Assembly: GCF_002744755.1 (NCBI RefSeq)
Contig: NZ_KZ319288.1
Location: forward strand, 558,001 to 622,000
DNA: 64,000 nucleotides
Reading direction: 5' to 3'
Source of the DNA: Leeuwenhoekiella nanhaiensis
Lineage (GTDB): Bacteria; Bacteroidota; Bacteroidia; Flavobacteriales; Flavobacteriaceae
The position numbers and the translations under genes are program-made. Of this stretch, positions 41,511-52,152 are shown one piece after another. Within the stretch, counting starts at the first letter, position 1. Each line of letters starts with the position of its first letter. Under the pieces are notes generated by a model, which saw only the letters and a list, made by a program, of their open reading frames with translations, was not told the origin of the DNA and searched no databases.

Positions 41511-42856
41511 ACCTGACGGTCACTATCCCAGTCCTCCAGATACTGCGCAACGCGCTGTACGAACTGGCCGCCCAATGCGCCATTAACTACACGATGATCA
41601 TAACTGTGCGATAAAAACATTTTGTGGCGAATGCCTATAAAATCTCCTTCGGGGGTTTCTATGACCGCAGGAACTTTACGAATGGCTCCTAAAGCCAAAA
41701 TACCTACCTGTGGCTGATTAATAATAGGAGTTCCCATAATACTGCCAAAGGTTCCCACGTTAGTAACCGTATAGGTTCCACCCTGAGTATCATCGGGCTT
41801 AAGTTTACCATTTCGCGCACGGTTTGCCAGGTCATTAACCGCTTTGGCCATTCCTACCAGATTGAGCTGATCTGCGTTACGAATAACAGGAACAATGAGG
41901 TTTCCATCAGGTAAAGCCGCGGCCATTCCCAGATTAATATTTTTACGCTTTATAACGCGGTCACCGTCTACTGAAATATTGATCATTGGAAAATCACGGA
42001 TGGCTTTTGCTACCGCTTCCATAAAAATCGGGGTAAAGGTCAGCTTCTCCCCTTCCCGCTTTTGGAACTCATTCTTAACCCGCTCTCTCCATTTTACAAT
42101 CGCCGTTACATCTACCTCAATAAACGACTGTACGTGTGCTGAAGTTTGTACAGAAGCAACCATATGCTTCGCGATCATTTTACCCATACGGCTCATCTCG
42201 ATGATCTCGTCACCTCCATTTACGCTAACCGGTGCAGCCTGAGTCTGAGCTGCAGGCTTCGATTCGGTTTTAGGTTGCACAGGTTGTTTAGTTTCCGGTT
42301 TTTTACCGGATTTACGTTCTTCCACGTAAGCCAGAATATCGTCTTTAGTAACCCGACCTTCAAGACCTGTTCCGTTAACCGTATCTAATTCTTCCTGTGA
42401 AATACCTTCCTGCTGAGCTATATTCTTGACCAATGGTGAGTAAAAGCGATCTTCTGAATTGGAAATCGATGGTTTTGAAGCTGCTTCCATGGCTTTGTTT
42501 ACCATGGCTTCTGCTTCTTCTACCTCATTACTCTTAGGCTCTTCATTTTGTTGTTGATTAGTTTCTGAAGATTCCTGCTCCGGTTCAGAATTGCTTTCGG
42601 AAGGAGCATCCTCACCGTCAATCTCGATAATCGCCAGTGTTTCACCCACTTTAACCACATCATCAGCCTCGTAAAACTTTTCAACCAAAGTACCCGAAAC
42701 TTCACTGGGAACCTCGCTATCTACCTTATCTGTGGCAATCTCAACAACGGGTTCATCAAGTTCAATGGTATCCCCAACTTCTTTGAGCCAATTAGTCACT
42801 GTAGCTTCAGCAACACTTTCTCCCATTTTGGGTAACTTAAGTTCAAATTTTGCCAT
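41507..42856 (-). CDS. Dihydrolipoamide acyltransferase, E2 of a 2-oxo acid dehydrogenase complex
   Basis: Core subunit of a 2-oxo acid dehydrogenase complex (449 residues): one lipoyl domain (lipoylated K44 in A-T-D-K-V-D-S), an acidic/Glu-Pro linker, a peripheral-subunit-binding domain at about 135-175, a Lys/Pro/Gln linker, and the catalytic domain with the H-R-V-V-N-G signature (S-Y-D-H-R-V-V-N-G). A single lipoyl domain and the S-Y-D-H-R form fit the branched-chain or 2-oxoglutarate type better than pyruvate E2. E1 and E3 genes are not in the window. It lies 79 bases after a glycosyltransferase gene. Confidence 0.93.
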   Translation of the reverse strand: MAKFELKLPKMGESVAEATVTNWLKEVGDTIELDEPVVEIATDKVDSEVPSEVSGTLVEKFYEADDVVKVGETLAIIEIDGEDAPSESNSEPEQESSETNQQQNEEPKSNEVEEAEAMVNKAMEAASKPSISNSEDRFYSPLVKNIAQQEGISQEELDTVNGTGLEGRVTKDDILAYVEERKSGKKPETKQPVQPKTESKPAAQTQAAPVSVNGGDEIIEMSRMGKMIAKHMVASVQTSAHVQSFIEVDVTAIVKWRERVKNEFQKREGEKLTFTPIFMEAVAKAIRDFPMINISVDGDRVIKRKNINLGMAAALPDGNLIVPVIRNADQLNLVGMAKAVNDLANRARNGKLKPDDTQGGTYTVTNVGTFGSIMGTPIINQPQVGILALGAIRKVPAVIETPEGDFIGIRHKMFLSHSYDHRVVNGALGGQFVQRVAQYLEDWDSDRQV

Positions 42857-42935
42857 ATTATTAATAGAAAAGTTTCTGGTTGATATATTTTGCGAATTTA
42901 ATAAAAATAAACAGATATATTTTTGAAATAATCAA

Positions 42936-44054
42936 TCATACCCATTTTTCTACTTCACCGCGTCCGGCTGCAGAATCGCTGCCGCAGCTAAAATTACAAT
43001 TTGAAGGGCGTATGCGAAATGTATTTTGACGGTTTTTTAACCCTTGCATAGCTTCAAGAATCTGAGCGATCGTGCTTCCCTCAAGATCAAAAACAAAACG
43101 GGAAGCTGTCCATTTATCAGAATGACAAGAGGCTAGCTCATTCCATTTAAGGGCAACAGCCTTTTCTTTCAATGCGTCAGGCGGGTAATTGGTATCGCTT
43201 ACCCAATAGTGCTTGTCAAAACCCGGTTTTGAATTTTGATCAGGTTTAGCTTTATCATAAGTATAACTGATACCGTTTACTACCAAACTCAGAGCCCGAT
43301 CAACAAGCCTACTGTTATGAAAATGCTTTCCGGCAAAAAAACGCATGGCGCCGTAGAACCTTTTTGCATATTCCCGGTCTTTAACCGTGCTCTCCCCTTT
43401 AAAATGCAAAACAGTTGTAGAGCCTAAATAGTAATTTTCGTAACCTTTTTGCGTGATGGAATAACTCAAATCAATGTCTTCACCGTACATAAAAAAACGC
43501 TCATCAAAACCACCCACCTCTTCATAGACCTGTTTCTTCAAAAACATAAAAGCACCTACCAGAACCGCAACTTTTCCGGTATCTGTTTCCGCGAGATTTG
43601 TAGCATAGTACGATTTACCATTACCCAATAATTTCTGTAAACTCACTTTGGGTGTGGTCAAATTGCGCTTACTTTCAGGGAGAAAGTTACCGGTACCGTC
43701 AATCAGTCGTACGCCCACAGCTCCAATTTGTTTTTTGCCTTCGGCGAAAGCTAAAACATTATGAAAACAGGATTCCGGCACCAGCGTATCGGGATTTAAA
43801 ATGCAAATATATTTTCCGGAGGCTGCTGCAACTCCCTGATTATTGGCTTTAGAAAAGCCAACATTTTCAGTATTTGCAATCCATTTTACCTCAGGAAAGG
43901 CTGATTGAACCATCTCAGCTGTAGCGTCCCCCGAAGCGTTGTCTACAACAATAATTTCAGAATCGATATCGGTAAGAGCACCTGTGACGCTTTCGAGGCA
44001 GAGCTGCAGGTAATGCGGCACCTTGTAGCTCACAATAATTACCGAAAGCCGCAT
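42936..44054 (-). CDS. Family 2 glycosyltransferase (rhamnosyltransferase-like)
   Basis: GT-A fold glycosyltransferase (372 residues). The N-terminus L-S-V-I-I-V-S-Y-K, the N-x-G-F-S-K-A-N-N-Q-G segment and the N-P-D-T (DxD-equivalent) at about 91-94 are typical of WbbL/rhamnosyltransferase-like GT2 enzymes. No signal or C-terminal membrane helix is evident. It starts 3 bases after recR, and the rhamnose and nucleotide-sugar genes lie just upstream, so a role in surface polysaccharide assembly is plausible. The donor sugar is inferred. Confidence 0.87.
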   Translation of the reverse strand: MRLSVIIVSYKVPHYLQLCLESVTGALTDIDSEIIVVDNASGDATAEMVQSAFPEVKWIANTENVGFSKANNQGVAAASGKYICILNPDTLVPESCFHNVLAFAEGKKQIGAVGVRLIDGTGNFLPESKRNLTTPKVSLQKLLGNGKSYYATNLAETDTGKVAVLVGAFMFLKKQVYEEVGGFDERFFMYGEDIDLSYSITQKGYENYYLGSTTVLHFKGESTVKDREYAKRFYGAMRFFAGKHFHNSRLVDRALSLVVNGISYTYDKAKPDQNSKPGFDKHYWVSDTNYPPDALKEKAVALKWNELASCHSDKWTASRFVFDLEGSTIAQILEAMQGLKNRQNTFRIRPSNCNFSCGSDSAAGRGEVEKWV

Positions 44055-44057
44055 GAA

Positions 44058-44675
44058 TTAATTTTTAAGTGAATTTTCAAACGGGATACGGTGCAAAATA
44101 CTGCGACCCAAAGTCACCTCATCTGCATACTCCAGCTCGTCACCCACTGCTATTCCGCGGGCAATTGTAGAAGTTTTGATACCAAATTCTTCCAGTTGCC
44201 GATAAATATAAAAATTGGTGGTATCACCCTCCATCGTTGAACTCAAGGCAAAAATAACCTCTTCAACTCCACCAGATTTTACTTTTTCTTTTAAAGACTG
44301 AATGGTCAAATCCTGAGGCCCTACCCCATCTAATGGAGATATCTTTCCGCCCAAAACGTGATAATGACCGCGATACTGACTCGTGTTCTCGATAGCCATT
44401 ACATCGCGCACATCTTCAACCACACAGACTATTGAAGCCTCCCTGTTAGGGTTGGCACAAATCTCACAGAGTTCGGTATCTGAGATGTTATGGCAGTTTT
44501 TGCAGAATTTGATCCCGGTACGCAGATTGGTCAGTGCTTCGGCAAGTTGCAGGGTTTGGTTTTCATTTTGACGCAACAGGTGTAATACCAGTCGTAAAGC
44601 GGTGCGCTTACCAATGCCAGGCAATTGCGACATCTCGTAAACGGCCTGCTCCAATAATTTTGATGAAAAATCCAT
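44058..44675 (-). CDS. recR: Recombination protein RecR
   Basis: Recombination mediator (205 residues) of the RecFOR pathway, loading RecA on gapped DNA. The helix-hairpin-helix start (L-P-G-I-G-K-R-T-A), four-Cys zinc finger (C-K-N-C ... C-E-I-C) and Toprim domain (V-C-V-V-E-D-V-R-D) are all present. It lies within the surface-polysaccharide block, 52 bases after rfbD and 3 bases before the glycosyltransferase. Confidence 0.97.
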   Translation of the reverse strand: MDFSSKLLEQAVYEMSQLPGIGKRTALRLVLHLLRQNENQTLQLAEALTNLRTGIKFCKNCHNISDTELCEICANPNREASIVCVVEDVRDVMAIENTSQYRGHYHVLGGKISPLDGVGPQDLTIQSLKEKVKSGGVEEVIFALSSTMEGDTTNFYIYRQLEEFGIKTSTIARGIAVGDELEYADEVTLGRSILHRIPFENSLKN

Positions 44676-44727
44676 AGGTTAAAGGTAAGAAAGATTTTAA
44701 GCTCGTAAACTTAACAAAAACACAAGC

Positions 44728-45579
44728 TTAACCTTGCAAGGCTTCTCTCCAATGTCTTATTGAGTAATTAAAGGTTTTTTGAATCTTTGAATTATCCAAA
44801 ACGCTATATCGAGGGCGAGTTGCCGCTGTAGGATATTGATTGCTGCTTACCGGGACGACAGCTGTCTTCAGAGCATTTTGATCAATTATGGCACACGCAA
44901 AGTCATACCAGGTTGCCTGCCCTGAGTTTACAAAATGATAGATTCCCGAATTCTCACGATCAAGCTTCGATAAATTCTCAAGTATAAATCGCGCTAGGTC
45001 CAAAGCCTGAGTAGGTGCTCCCGTCTGATCGTTTACCACACCGAGTTCGTCTCGGGTTTGCGCCAGATTAAGAATGGTTTTATAAAAATTCTTCCCGTAA
45101 ATACTATACAACCAGGCGGTGCGTATAAGCCAAAATGCCGGTAATGCTGCTTGTTGAATGGCTAATTCTCCTGCTAATTTTGACCTGCCGTAAGCAGTTT
45201 GAGGCGCTGTTGGATCGGTTTCCAGATAAGGCTGGTCTGATTTGCCATCAAAAACATAATCTGTTGAAATATGAATGAGTTTGATACCTTTTTCGGCGCA
45301 AAGTTTAGCAAGGTTTGCCACCCCCAGATGATTTATGGCAAAAGCCTGTTCCGTTTCAGTCTCTGCAAGATCAACCTGTGTATATGCCGCGGTGTTGATG
45401 ACTATATCAGAATTCGTTTCATCTAAAACCCTGTTTATTGAATCGCTATCTGTTATATCAAGCGCTTTTCGATCTTTAAAATAAAAGGCGTAGTCAAAAT
45501 CTGCCATCACGTGTTTTATGCACTGTGCAAGCTGGCCTCCGGCTCCGGTAATCAATACGGAAAGTTGCTCGCTAGCCAT
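44728..45579 (-). CDS. rfbD: dTDP-4-dehydrorhamnose reductase
   Basis: Short-chain dehydrogenase (283 residues) making dTDP-L-rhamnose from dTDP-4-dehydro-L-rhamnose, the last step of the pathway. The Rossmann loop is I-T-G-A-G-G-Q-L-A, and the catalytic Y-x3-K is Y-G-R-S-K near residue 129. Its start overlaps rfbC by 8 bases. It is the last of the seven nucleotide-sugar genes. Confidence 0.96.
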   Translation of the reverse strand: MASEQLSVLITGAGGQLAQCIKHVMADFDYAFYFKDRKALDITDSDSINRVLDETNSDIVINTAAYTQVDLAETETEQAFAINHLGVANLAKLCAEKGIKLIHISTDYVFDGKSDQPYLETDPTAPQTAYGRSKLAGELAIQQAALPAFWLIRTAWLYSIYGKNFYKTILNLAQTRDELGVVNDQTGAPTQALDLARFILENLSKLDRENSGIYHFVNSGQATWYDFACAIIDQNALKTAVVPVSSNQYPTAATRPRYSVLDNSKIQKTFNYSIRHWREALQG

Positions 45580-46126
45580 ACATTTTTTCTAATACCTTTT
45601 TGAGATCAAGACCTGCCTGATCTTTAGGCGAAAGTTTAAGCCCTTCAAGTTTGGGCCATTCGATCTGAATATCTGAATCGTCGTAGCGCAAAGTCAATTC
45701 AGCCTGCGGATTGTAATAATTATCGCAGCTGTAGGTAAACAGGGTATCTTCCTCAAGTACCAGAAAACCGTGAGCCATACCCCGCGGAACATAAAGTTGT
45801 CGCTGATTCTCCCCACTCAATTCGACACTGTAATAGTTGCCAAAAGTAGGTTCACCCCTGCGCAGATCTACCACCACATCAAGTACTTTGCCTTTAAGAA
45901 TATGGACCAATTTTGCCTGAGCAGCTTCACCAATTTGCAGGTGCATACCGCGCAAGACGTTATTTGTGGATTTAGATTGATTCTGTTGAACAAAAACAGT
46001 ATCAATCCCGGTTGATTTTTTGAATTCCTTTGCATTAAAAGCTTCAAAAAAATAACCTCTTTGATCCTGAAAAATGTCGGGCTCTATGAGCCAAAGATCT
46101 TTAAATCCGGTCTCAATAAACTGCAT
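45572..46126 (-). CDS. rfbC: dTDP-4-dehydrorhamnose 3,5-epimerase
   Basis: Cupin-fold epimerase (184 residues) that inverts C3 and C5 of dTDP-4-dehydro-6-deoxyglucose. Family segments include F-F-E-A-F-N near residue 27, V-L-R-G-M-H-L-Q near 57-64 with the catalytic His, and the Y-V-P-R-G-M-A-H-G-F segment near 112. It shares one base with rfbA and overlaps rfbD by 8, so the group is tightly coupled. Confidence 0.96.
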   Translation of the reverse strand: MQFIETGFKDLWLIEPDIFQDQRGYFFEAFNAKEFKKSTGIDTVFVQQNQSKSTNNVLRGMHLQIGEAAQAKLVHILKGKVLDVVVDLRRGEPTFGNYYSVELSGENQRQLYVPRGMAHGFLVLEEDTLFTYSCDNYYNPQAELTLRYDDSDIQIEWPKLEGLKLSPKDQAGLDLKKVLEKMYG

Positions 46127-46986
46127 TAAACTAATGTTTTTAGGTAGTTTCCGTAAGGAGAATTGCCGTACTTATCAGCCAGATTTTTCAACTGACCGGC
46201 ATTAATATAGTGCATTAAAAAAGCGACTTCTTCAATACACCCGATTTTAAATTGCTGACGGTGCTCAATAGCGCGTACAAAATCTGTGGCTTCGTTTAAA
46301 GAATCAATGGTACCGGTATCAAACCAGGTCATCCCACGGCTCATAACCGCAACCTGAAGTTCTTCGAGCTCCAAATAGCGCTGTTGAATACTGGTGATTT
46401 CCTTTTCGCCTCTGGCGGAAGGCTTCACCTCTTTAGCAAAGTCAACCACACGATTATCAAAGAAATACAGGCCGGGAATCGCGTATTTTGACTTTGGATG
46501 CTCCGGTTTTTCTTCAACAGAAATCGCTTTTCCGTCCTCGTCAAATTCCACGACTCCGTATCGATTCGGATCCTTTACAGGATAAGCGAAAATAGATCCG
46601 CCGGTCAAATGGGTTTGCTGCTGAAGCATTTTACTCAGACCGTTTCCATAGAAAATATTGTCCCCTAAGACCAGCGCTACGGAGTCCTGACCTATAAATT
46701 GAGCCCCAATGATAAAAGCTTCTGCAAGACCGTTAGGCTCATGTTGCACTTCGTAACTAAAGCTGCAACCAAGGGCAGTACCATCGCCCAGTAGGTTTTT
46801 AAAGGCTTGTTGATCCTGAGGAGTAGTGATGATCAGAATTTCCCGAATACCTGCCAACATCAATGTAGATAGTGGATAGTAAATCATAGGTTTATCATAA
46901 ACCGGAAGCAATTGCTTACTTACCGCCACGGTGAGCGGATATAATCGGGTTCCCGAACCTCCTGCCAAAATGATTCCTTTCATCAA
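46126..46986 (-). CDS. rfbA: Glucose-1-phosphate thymidylyltransferase
   Basis: Nucleotidyltransferase (286 residues) that makes dTDP-glucose from glucose 1-phosphate and dTTP. The signature is [15 protein letters not shown] at the N-terminus; L-G-D-N-I-F-Y-G near residue 108 holds the metal site, and K-P-M-I-Y-Y-P-L-S is near 33-41. Length is standard. The gene is 21 bases after rfbB. Confidence 0.97.
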   Translation of the reverse strand: MMKGIILAGGSGTRLYPLTVAVSKQLLPVYDKPMIYYPLSTLMLAGIREILIITTPQDQQAFKNLLGDGTALGCSFSYEVQHEPNGLAEAFIIGAQFIGQDSVALVLGDNIFYGNGLSKMLQQQTHLTGGSIFAYPVKDPNRYGVVEFDEDGKAISVEEKPEHPKSKYAIPGLYFFDNRVVDFAKEVKPSARGEKEITSIQQRYLELEELQVAVMSRGMTWFDTGTIDSLNEATDFVRAIEHRQQFKIGCIEEVAFLMHYINAGQLKNLADKYGNSPYGNYLKTLV

Positions 46987-47007
46987 TTAAAATTTGTTAT
47001 CTACAAA

Positions 47008-48057
47008 TTACTTTTCTAAATAATGCGCTGCATAATATTCCCGATAGGCGCCACTGGTTACTCCCTGAAGCCAAACGGGGTTTGCAAGATACCAATCTAC
47101 AGTTAAACGCAAGCCTTCTTCGAAAGTAACGGAAGGTTTCCAGTTTAAATCCCTGTTTATTTTGGTTGCATCAATCGCATAGCGCTTATCGTGACCGGGA
47201 CGGTCTTTTACATAGGTTATAAGCTTAGCTGAGCTTCCTTCCGGTCTGTTGAGCTTTTCATCCATTACCCGACACAACAGCTTAACCAGGTCAATATTCT
47301 TCCACTCATTAAAACCGCCTATGTTGCAAGTCTCTCCCGTTTTACCGGAGTCAAAAAGCAGTTCTATTGCACGCGCGTGATCAAGTACATAGAGCCAGTC
47401 TCTCGTGTAATTTCCGTCGCCATAAACCGGTAACGACTTATTTTCAATGCAATTATTGATAAATAGCGGTATTAATTTTTCGGGAAACTGATTAGGCCCG
47501 TAATTATTACTGCAATTACTTATTATATACGGAAGTTTATAGGTTTCGCCGTAGGCGCGCACAAAATGATCTGAACTTGCCTTTGAAGCTGAATAGGGTG
47601 AATTGGGATCATAGGTAGTAGTTTCAGTAAACAACCCGTTTTCGCCCAAAGAGCCGTAAACTTCATCAGTACTAACGTGGTAAAACAGATTATTGGCATA
47701 GGGAGCCTCCCAAAACTTTAAACAGGCATTGAGAAGATTTACGGTCCCCTGCACATTGGTTTTTACAAAAGCCAGAGGATCTTTGATCGAGCGGTCTACA
47801 TGAGACTCTGCCGCTAAGTGAATAACCCGGTCAAAATTATGGGCCGCAAAAAGAGCTTCCAGCTTATCGGCATCGGTGATGTCTGCTTTTAAAAACTGAT
47901 AATTGTCAGCATCTTCAAGGTCTTTTAAATTTTCCAAATTACCGGCATAAGTCAATGCATCCAGATTAAAAATCACATCTTCAGGCCGGTTGTTTACAAA
48001 CAGGCGTACAACATGAGAACCTATAAAACCCGCTCCTCCTGTGATTAAAATATTCAT
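47008..48057 (-). CDS. rfbB: dTDP-glucose 4,6-dehydratase
   Basis: NAD-dependent extended SDR (349 residues) that converts dTDP-glucose to dTDP-4-dehydro-6-deoxyglucose. The Rossmann loop is [10 protein letters not shown], the catalytic D-E is in V-S-T-D-E-V-Y-G, and Y-x3-K is Y-S-A-S-K. The start overlaps the end of the UDP-GlcNAc 2-epimerase by 4 bases. Confidence 0.97.
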   Translation of the reverse strand: MNILITGGAGFIGSHVVRLFVNNRPEDVIFNLDALTYAGNLENLKDLEDADNYQFLKADITDADKLEALFAAHNFDRVIHLAAESHVDRSIKDPLAFVKTNVQGTVNLLNACLKFWEAPYANNLFYHVSTDEVYGSLGENGLFTETTTYDPNSPYSASKASSDHFVRAYGETYKLPYIISNCSNNYGPNQFPEKLIPLFINNCIENKSLPVYGDGNYTRDWLYVLDHARAIELLFDSGKTGETCNIGGFNEWKNIDLVKLLCRVMDEKLNRPEGSSAKLITYVKDRPGHDKRYAIDATKINRDLNWKPSVTFEEGLRLTVDWYLANPVWLQGVTSGAYREYYAAHYLEK

Positions 48058-49181
48058 AATCTGACTTTTAAATGCTCTAAAATACGCTGAGCGGCTTTCC
48101 CGTCACCATAGGGATTGTAGGCTTTGCTCATCGTATGGTAATGTTCTTCATTATCTAGCAAAGTTAAGATACCTTGTCTCAATTTGTCGGGATTTGTACC
48201 GGTAAGTAGTACTGTACCGGCTTCTACAGCTTCAGGTCGCTCTGTGGTGTCGCGTGTGACGAGTACCGGTTTCCCCAGTCCGGGTGCCTCCTCCTGAACC
48301 CCGCCGCTATCAGTAACTATTAGATAGGACTGGTTCATGAGCCATACAAAATCAGGATATTGCAACGGCTCGATCAATGAGCAATTGTCAAGAGCTCCCA
48401 AAATATCAAAAACGGTATTTTTTACATTGGGATTGAGATGAACGGGGTAGACTAAATGAATATCAGGACGCTCCCGGGCTAAAATTTTTAAAGCTTCACA
48501 TATACGCTTCATCCCATCGCCAAAATTTTCCCGGCGATGACCTGTGATTAAAATGATCTTTTTATCCTGAAATGGAATCGATTCTGAAAAATTCGGCTTT
48601 AGCGTTTCCACCTTTTTAACCGTGAGCTGCAAGGCATCTATCACCGTGTTTCCGGTGACAAAAATCTGTTCGACGGCTATCCCTTCAGCCTTCAAATTAG
48701 CGGAGGCTCTCGCTGTAGGTGCAAAATGGAAATCTGCAATTCGACCTGTGATTTGACGGTTTAATTCCTCAGGAAAAGGAGATTGTTTATTGAAGGTACG
48801 CAGACCGGCTTCTATATGCGCAACTTTACAACCCGCATAAAAGGCAGCAAGACTAGTCGCCATAGTTGTAGTGGTATCACCGTGAACACAGACTAAATCA
48901 GGCTTAAAATCTGCTAAGGGTTCTTTAAGCGCGGTGAGAATTCGGGCTGTAAGATCAAACAGATCCTGATTTTTACGCATCAAATCCAGATCATAATCTG
49001 CGTTAAGTTCAAAAAAATCAAGAACCTGATCAAGCATTTCGCGGTGCTGGGCGGTTAGACAAACTCGAGTCTCAAAAACCGCATCCGTCTGAAAAAGCCG
49101 AATTACAGGAGCGAGTTTAATAGCTTCCGGACGTGTTCCAAAAACAAATAAAACTTTCTTTCGGCCTTTATAATCTGCCAT
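48054..49181 (-). CDS. wecB: Non-hydrolysing UDP-N-acetylglucosamine 2-epimerase
   Basis: Epimerase (375 residues) that interconverts UDP-GlcNAc and UDP-ManNAc. The N-terminal [12 protein letters not shown] and the V-H-G-D-T-T-T segment near residue 98, E-A-G-L-R-T near 123, and [10 protein letters not shown] near 290 are the family pattern. It overlaps the dehydrogenase upstream by 14 bases and rfbB downstream by 4, so it is translationally coupled in the operon. The product could be used directly or oxidised to UDP-ManNAcA. Confidence 0.95.
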   Translation of the reverse strand: MADYKGRKKVLFVFGTRPEAIKLAPVIRLFQTDAVFETRVCLTAQHREMLDQVLDFFELNADYDLDLMRKNQDLFDLTARILTALKEPLADFKPDLVCVHGDTTTTMATSLAAFYAGCKVAHIEAGLRTFNKQSPFPEELNRQITGRIADFHFAPTARASANLKAEGIAVEQIFVTGNTVIDALQLTVKKVETLKPNFSESIPFQDKKIILITGHRRENFGDGMKRICEALKILARERPDIHLVYPVHLNPNVKNTVFDILGALDNCSLIEPLQYPDFVWLMNQSYLIVTDSGGVQEEAPGLGKPVLVTRDTTERPEAVEAGTVLLTGTNPDKLRQGILTLLDNEEHYHTMSKAYNPYGDGKAAQRILEHLKVRL

Positions 49182-50439
49182 CGACTCCCTCTTTATAAAA
49201 ACCCTTCACGTCATAAACAACGGCGTTTTCGGCTTTCAATTCTTCGAGATTTAAATCTATAAACTCCGAATGACTTACCGCAAGTACTATGGCTGAATAC
49301 TTTTTACCCTCCAGATTTGGTATTAAATCGTAGCCGTACTCCTCACGAACTAATGCTGCATCTGCCTGCGGATCGTAAACCGAAACCCTCGCGCCATATT
49401 CTTCCAAATCCCGAATAATGTCAACCACACGGGTGTTGCGTACATCCGGACAGTTTTCTTTAAAAGTTATCCCCAAAACCAAAATGGCACTATCCTTAAG
49501 TCTGATATCTCGTTGCGCCATCAGTTTTACCACCTGAGATGCTATATACGTTCCCATACTGTCATTGAGGCGTCTGCCTGCAAGAATGATCTCAGGATGA
49601 TATCCCACCTGCTTGGCTTTCTGTGCTAAATAATAGGGGTCGACACCTATGCAATGTCCGCCTACCAAACCGGGTTTAAAGGGGAGAAAATTCCATTTGG
49701 TGCCCGCAGCTTCCAGCACCTGCTGGGTGTCTATTTCGAGAAGATTAAAAATCTTTGCCAGTTCATTTACAAAGGCAATATTGATATCACGCTGGGAATT
49801 TTCGATCACTTTAGCGGCTTCGGCTACTTTGATTGAAGCAGCTTTATAAGTACCGGCACTTATGACAGAAGCATAAAGGTTATCTACCAGATCTGCCGTA
49901 GCCGCGTCTGAGCCTGAGGTCACTTTTCGAATTTTATCTACAGTATGCGTTTTATCCCCGGGATTGATACGCTCCGGAGAATACCCCGCAAAAAAATCAA
50001 CATTAAACTGAAGTCCTGAATTTTCTTCAAGAATGGGGATACAAACTTCTTCGGTAACGCCCGGATAAACCGTAGACTCGTAAATCACCACGTCGCTCTT
50101 TTTAAGATGAGCTGCAACAGTTTTACTGGCATTGATTAAGGGGCTTAAATCCGGATTGTTGTTGTGATCTATAGGCGTGGGTACGGTAACGATAAAAACG
50201 GTAACTGTTTTAAGTTCGTCTGGATTTGAAGTACAAAAAAGACCATTTCCGCTTGAATTCTGCGCTTTTAAAACCGCTTTGAGTTGCTCAGGATCGACTT
50301 CTCCGGTATGATCATTTCCGTTTTGCAGATCTGCGACACGTTCCTTTTTAAGGTCAAAACCTACCACATCGTATTGTGTTGCAAAAAGCCGCGCCAGCGG
50401 AAGACCCACATATCCCAGGCCGATAACCCCAATTTTCAT
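49168..50439 (-). CDS. Nucleotide-sugar 6-dehydrogenase (WecC/TviB/WbpO-like)
   Basis: UDP-sugar dehydrogenase (423 residues) that oxidises C6 of a UDP-HexNAc to the uronic acid. N-terminal Rossmann loop [13 protein letters not shown]; catalytic Cys in [12 protein letters not shown] near residue 270; C-terminal UDP-binding domain with L-G-I-T-F-K-E-N. Sequence style (Y-D-V-V-G-F-D near residue 24, and the segments above) is closer to TviB/WbpO than to glucose dehydrogenases. With the neighbouring epimerases the substrate could be UDP-GlcNAc, UDP-GalNAc or UDP-ManNAc; I do not choose. Confidence 0.92.
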   Translation of the reverse strand: MKIGVIGLGYVGLPLARLFATQYDVVGFDLKKERVADLQNGNDHTGEVDPEQLKAVLKAQNSSGNGLFCTSNPDELKTVTVFIVTVPTPIDHNNNPDLSPLINASKTVAAHLKKSDVVIYESTVYPGVTEEVCIPILEENSGLQFNVDFFAGYSPERINPGDKTHTVDKIRKVTSGSDAATADLVDNLYASVISAGTYKAASIKVAEAAKVIENSQRDINIAFVNELAKIFNLLEIDTQQVLEAAGTKWNFLPFKPGLVGGHCIGVDPYYLAQKAKQVGYHPEIILAGRRLNDSMGTYIASQVVKLMAQRDIRLKDSAILVLGITFKENCPDVRNTRVVDIIRDLEEYGARVSVYDPQADAALVREEYGYDLIPNLEGKKYSAIVLAVSHSEFIDLNLEELKAENAVVYDVKGFYKEGVDGRL

Positions 50440-50449
50440 TAAATGTTTT

Positions 50450-51448
50450 TTAGTTCAAATTCTTATAGTACCACTCTACCGTCTCTGTCAAACCTGTTTT
50501 AAGATCATAAGCGGGATCATAACCTAAGAGATTTCGCGCTTTGGTAATTGATGCTAAAGAATGCGGCACATCACCTCTACGCTCGGGACCAAAAACCGGT
50601 TCGATCTCACTTACTTTCTGGTTGTAATTAAGTAAGCGCTCTTTGATCTCTCTAACCAACTCGATTAAAGTGGTTTGTTCACCGTAAGCGATGTTATAAA
50701 TCTCGTTTAAGGTATGCTTTTTAGTGGCGGTCAAAGCTAACAAATTAGCCTGAACCACATTCTCTATATAGGTATAATCTCTGGAAAAAGAACCATCTCC
50801 GTTAATTACCGGAGATTCTCCTACCATTAAACTGGAAATAAATTTAGGAATTACAGCAGCGTAAGAGCCATCAGGATCCTGTCTGGGACCAAAGACATTA
50901 AAGTAACGCAGACCTATGGTATTGAAACCGTAATTTTTAAAATATACACCTGCGTAAATTTCATTAAATAGTTTTGTCGCCGCATAAGGTGAAAGCGGCT
51001 CGCCAATTTCGCTTTCGATCTTTGGCAAAGCATCGGCATCCCCATAAGTTGCCGAACTCGCGGCATAAACAAAATGCTTCACGTTTTCTAAACGGCTAGC
51101 TTCGAGGATATTTAAAAAACCTGAAACATTAACCGCGTGAGAGCTGATGGGATCATTTAAACTTCTGGGTACTGAGCCTAATGCTGCCTGATGGGAAACA
51201 GAATCACAACCTTTAACTGCCTCCTTACACACTTCGAAATCCCGAATATCGCCTTCAAGCAATTCAAAATTGGGATGGTTTTTAAAGGACAGCAGATTCT
51301 CGTGTTTTCCGGTTGAAAAGTTGTCAAGGCATTTTACTTGAGCTCCAAGATTAAGCATTCTGTCAATTAGATGTGAGCCGATAAAACCGGCTCCTCCGGT
51401 AACTAAAATACGCATACCGGCAACGCTAGGGATGGTTGACGAATTCAT
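50450..51448 (-). CDS. UDP-N-acetylglucosamine(uronate) 4-epimerase, SDR family (TviC/WbpP-like)
   Basis: Extended SDR epimerase (332 residues) of the WbpP/TviC group, acting on UDP-GlcNAc or UDP-GlcNAcA to give the galacto isomer. Rossmann loop G-G-A-G-F-I-G-S-H; catalytic Y-x3-K in [18 protein letters not shown] near residue 177-187 is characteristic. An alternative ATG lies 11 codons downstream (51415); the first ATG is kept because related enzymes have an N-terminal extension. It begins the polysaccharide operon, 10 bases before the dehydrogenase. Confidence 0.9.
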   Translation of the reverse strand: MNSSTIPSVAGMRILVTGGAGFIGSHLIDRMLNLGAQVKCLDNFSTGKHENLLSFKNHPNFELLEGDIRDFEVCKEAVKGCDSVSHQAALGSVPRSLNDPISSHAVNVSGFLNILEASRLENVKHFVYAASSATYGDADALPKIESEIGEPLSPYAATKLFNEIYAGVYFKNYGFNTIGLRYFNVFGPRQDPDGSYAAVIPKFISSLMVGESPVINGDGSFSRDYTYIENVVQANLLALTATKKHTLNEIYNIAYGEQTTLIELVREIKERLLNYNQKVSEIEPVFGPERRGDVPHSLASITKARNLLGYDPAYDLKTGLTETVEWYYKNLN

Positions 51449-51637
51449 AGGGGTCAGGTATTTTTTTCTAAATTAAATTAAGAATTCCGAATTAGCGGAT
51501 GTTTCCTTAACAAAATTTTAATTTATCTGCAAATATTAGCTTTTTCACAAGTTAAACTTATACTAAACGCCTGTCAATTCTGCCATTAGCGCAAAAACAT
51601 TAGTAATTTTAACAAAAACGAAAAAAGAAAAGTTATT

Positions 51638-52126
51638 ATGAATTACCTCAATCTCGACTCAGAGAAGACGCAGGAAACCGTCACACAACTCAATATCCTG
51701 TTGGCAGATTATCACCTATATTATCAAAAGCTCAGAAACTTTCATTGGAATGTAATCGGTGAAAACTTTTTTGACCTTCATGCCAAGTTTGAAGAAATGT
51801 ATAATGATGCTTTGATCAAAATCGATGAACTCGCAGAGCGCATTTTAACGCTACGTCATCAACCCGAAAGTCATCTCACGCGCTATCTCGAACTTTCTAA
51901 TATTAAAGAATCCCCCAGTGAAACCAATGATCTTGAGATGATTAACATTCTACTGGAGGATCACGGTAAAATTTTAATTCAAATGCGTAAAGTGGTTGAG
52001 GCTGCAGACAAAGGTGGAGACGAAGGAACAATTGATCTTCTCGGCGCTTATATCAGAGAGCTTGAAAAAACAAGCTGGATGCTGGATACCTGGCGCATGA
52101 ATAAGACCGAAAATCACCAGAAATAA
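51638..52126 (+). CDS. dps: Dps/ferritin-like DNA-protection protein
   Basis: Dodecameric ferritin-like protein (162 residues) that stores iron and protects DNA from peroxide. The intersubunit ferroxidase ligands of Listeria Dps (H31, H43, D58, E62) match H36 in F-H-W-N-V, H48, D63 and E67 with a constant +5 offset. The core is Y-Y-Q-K-L-R-N-F-H-W. The 189-base upstream gap, divergent from the polysaccharide operon, is AT-rich and shows TAATTTTA near 51602-51609 but no exact promoter match. The MscS gene follows after 26 bases. Confidence 0.95.
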   Translation: MNYLNLDSEKTQETVTQLNILLADYHLYYQKLRNFHWNVIGENFFDLHAKFEEMYNDALIKIDELAERILTLRHQPESHLTRYLELSNIKESPSETNDLEMINILLEDHGKILIQMRKVVEAADKGGDEGTIDLLGAYIRELEKTSWMLDTWRMNKTENHQK

Positions 52127-52152
52127 AATAGTACTAACCAACCCTAAACTTT

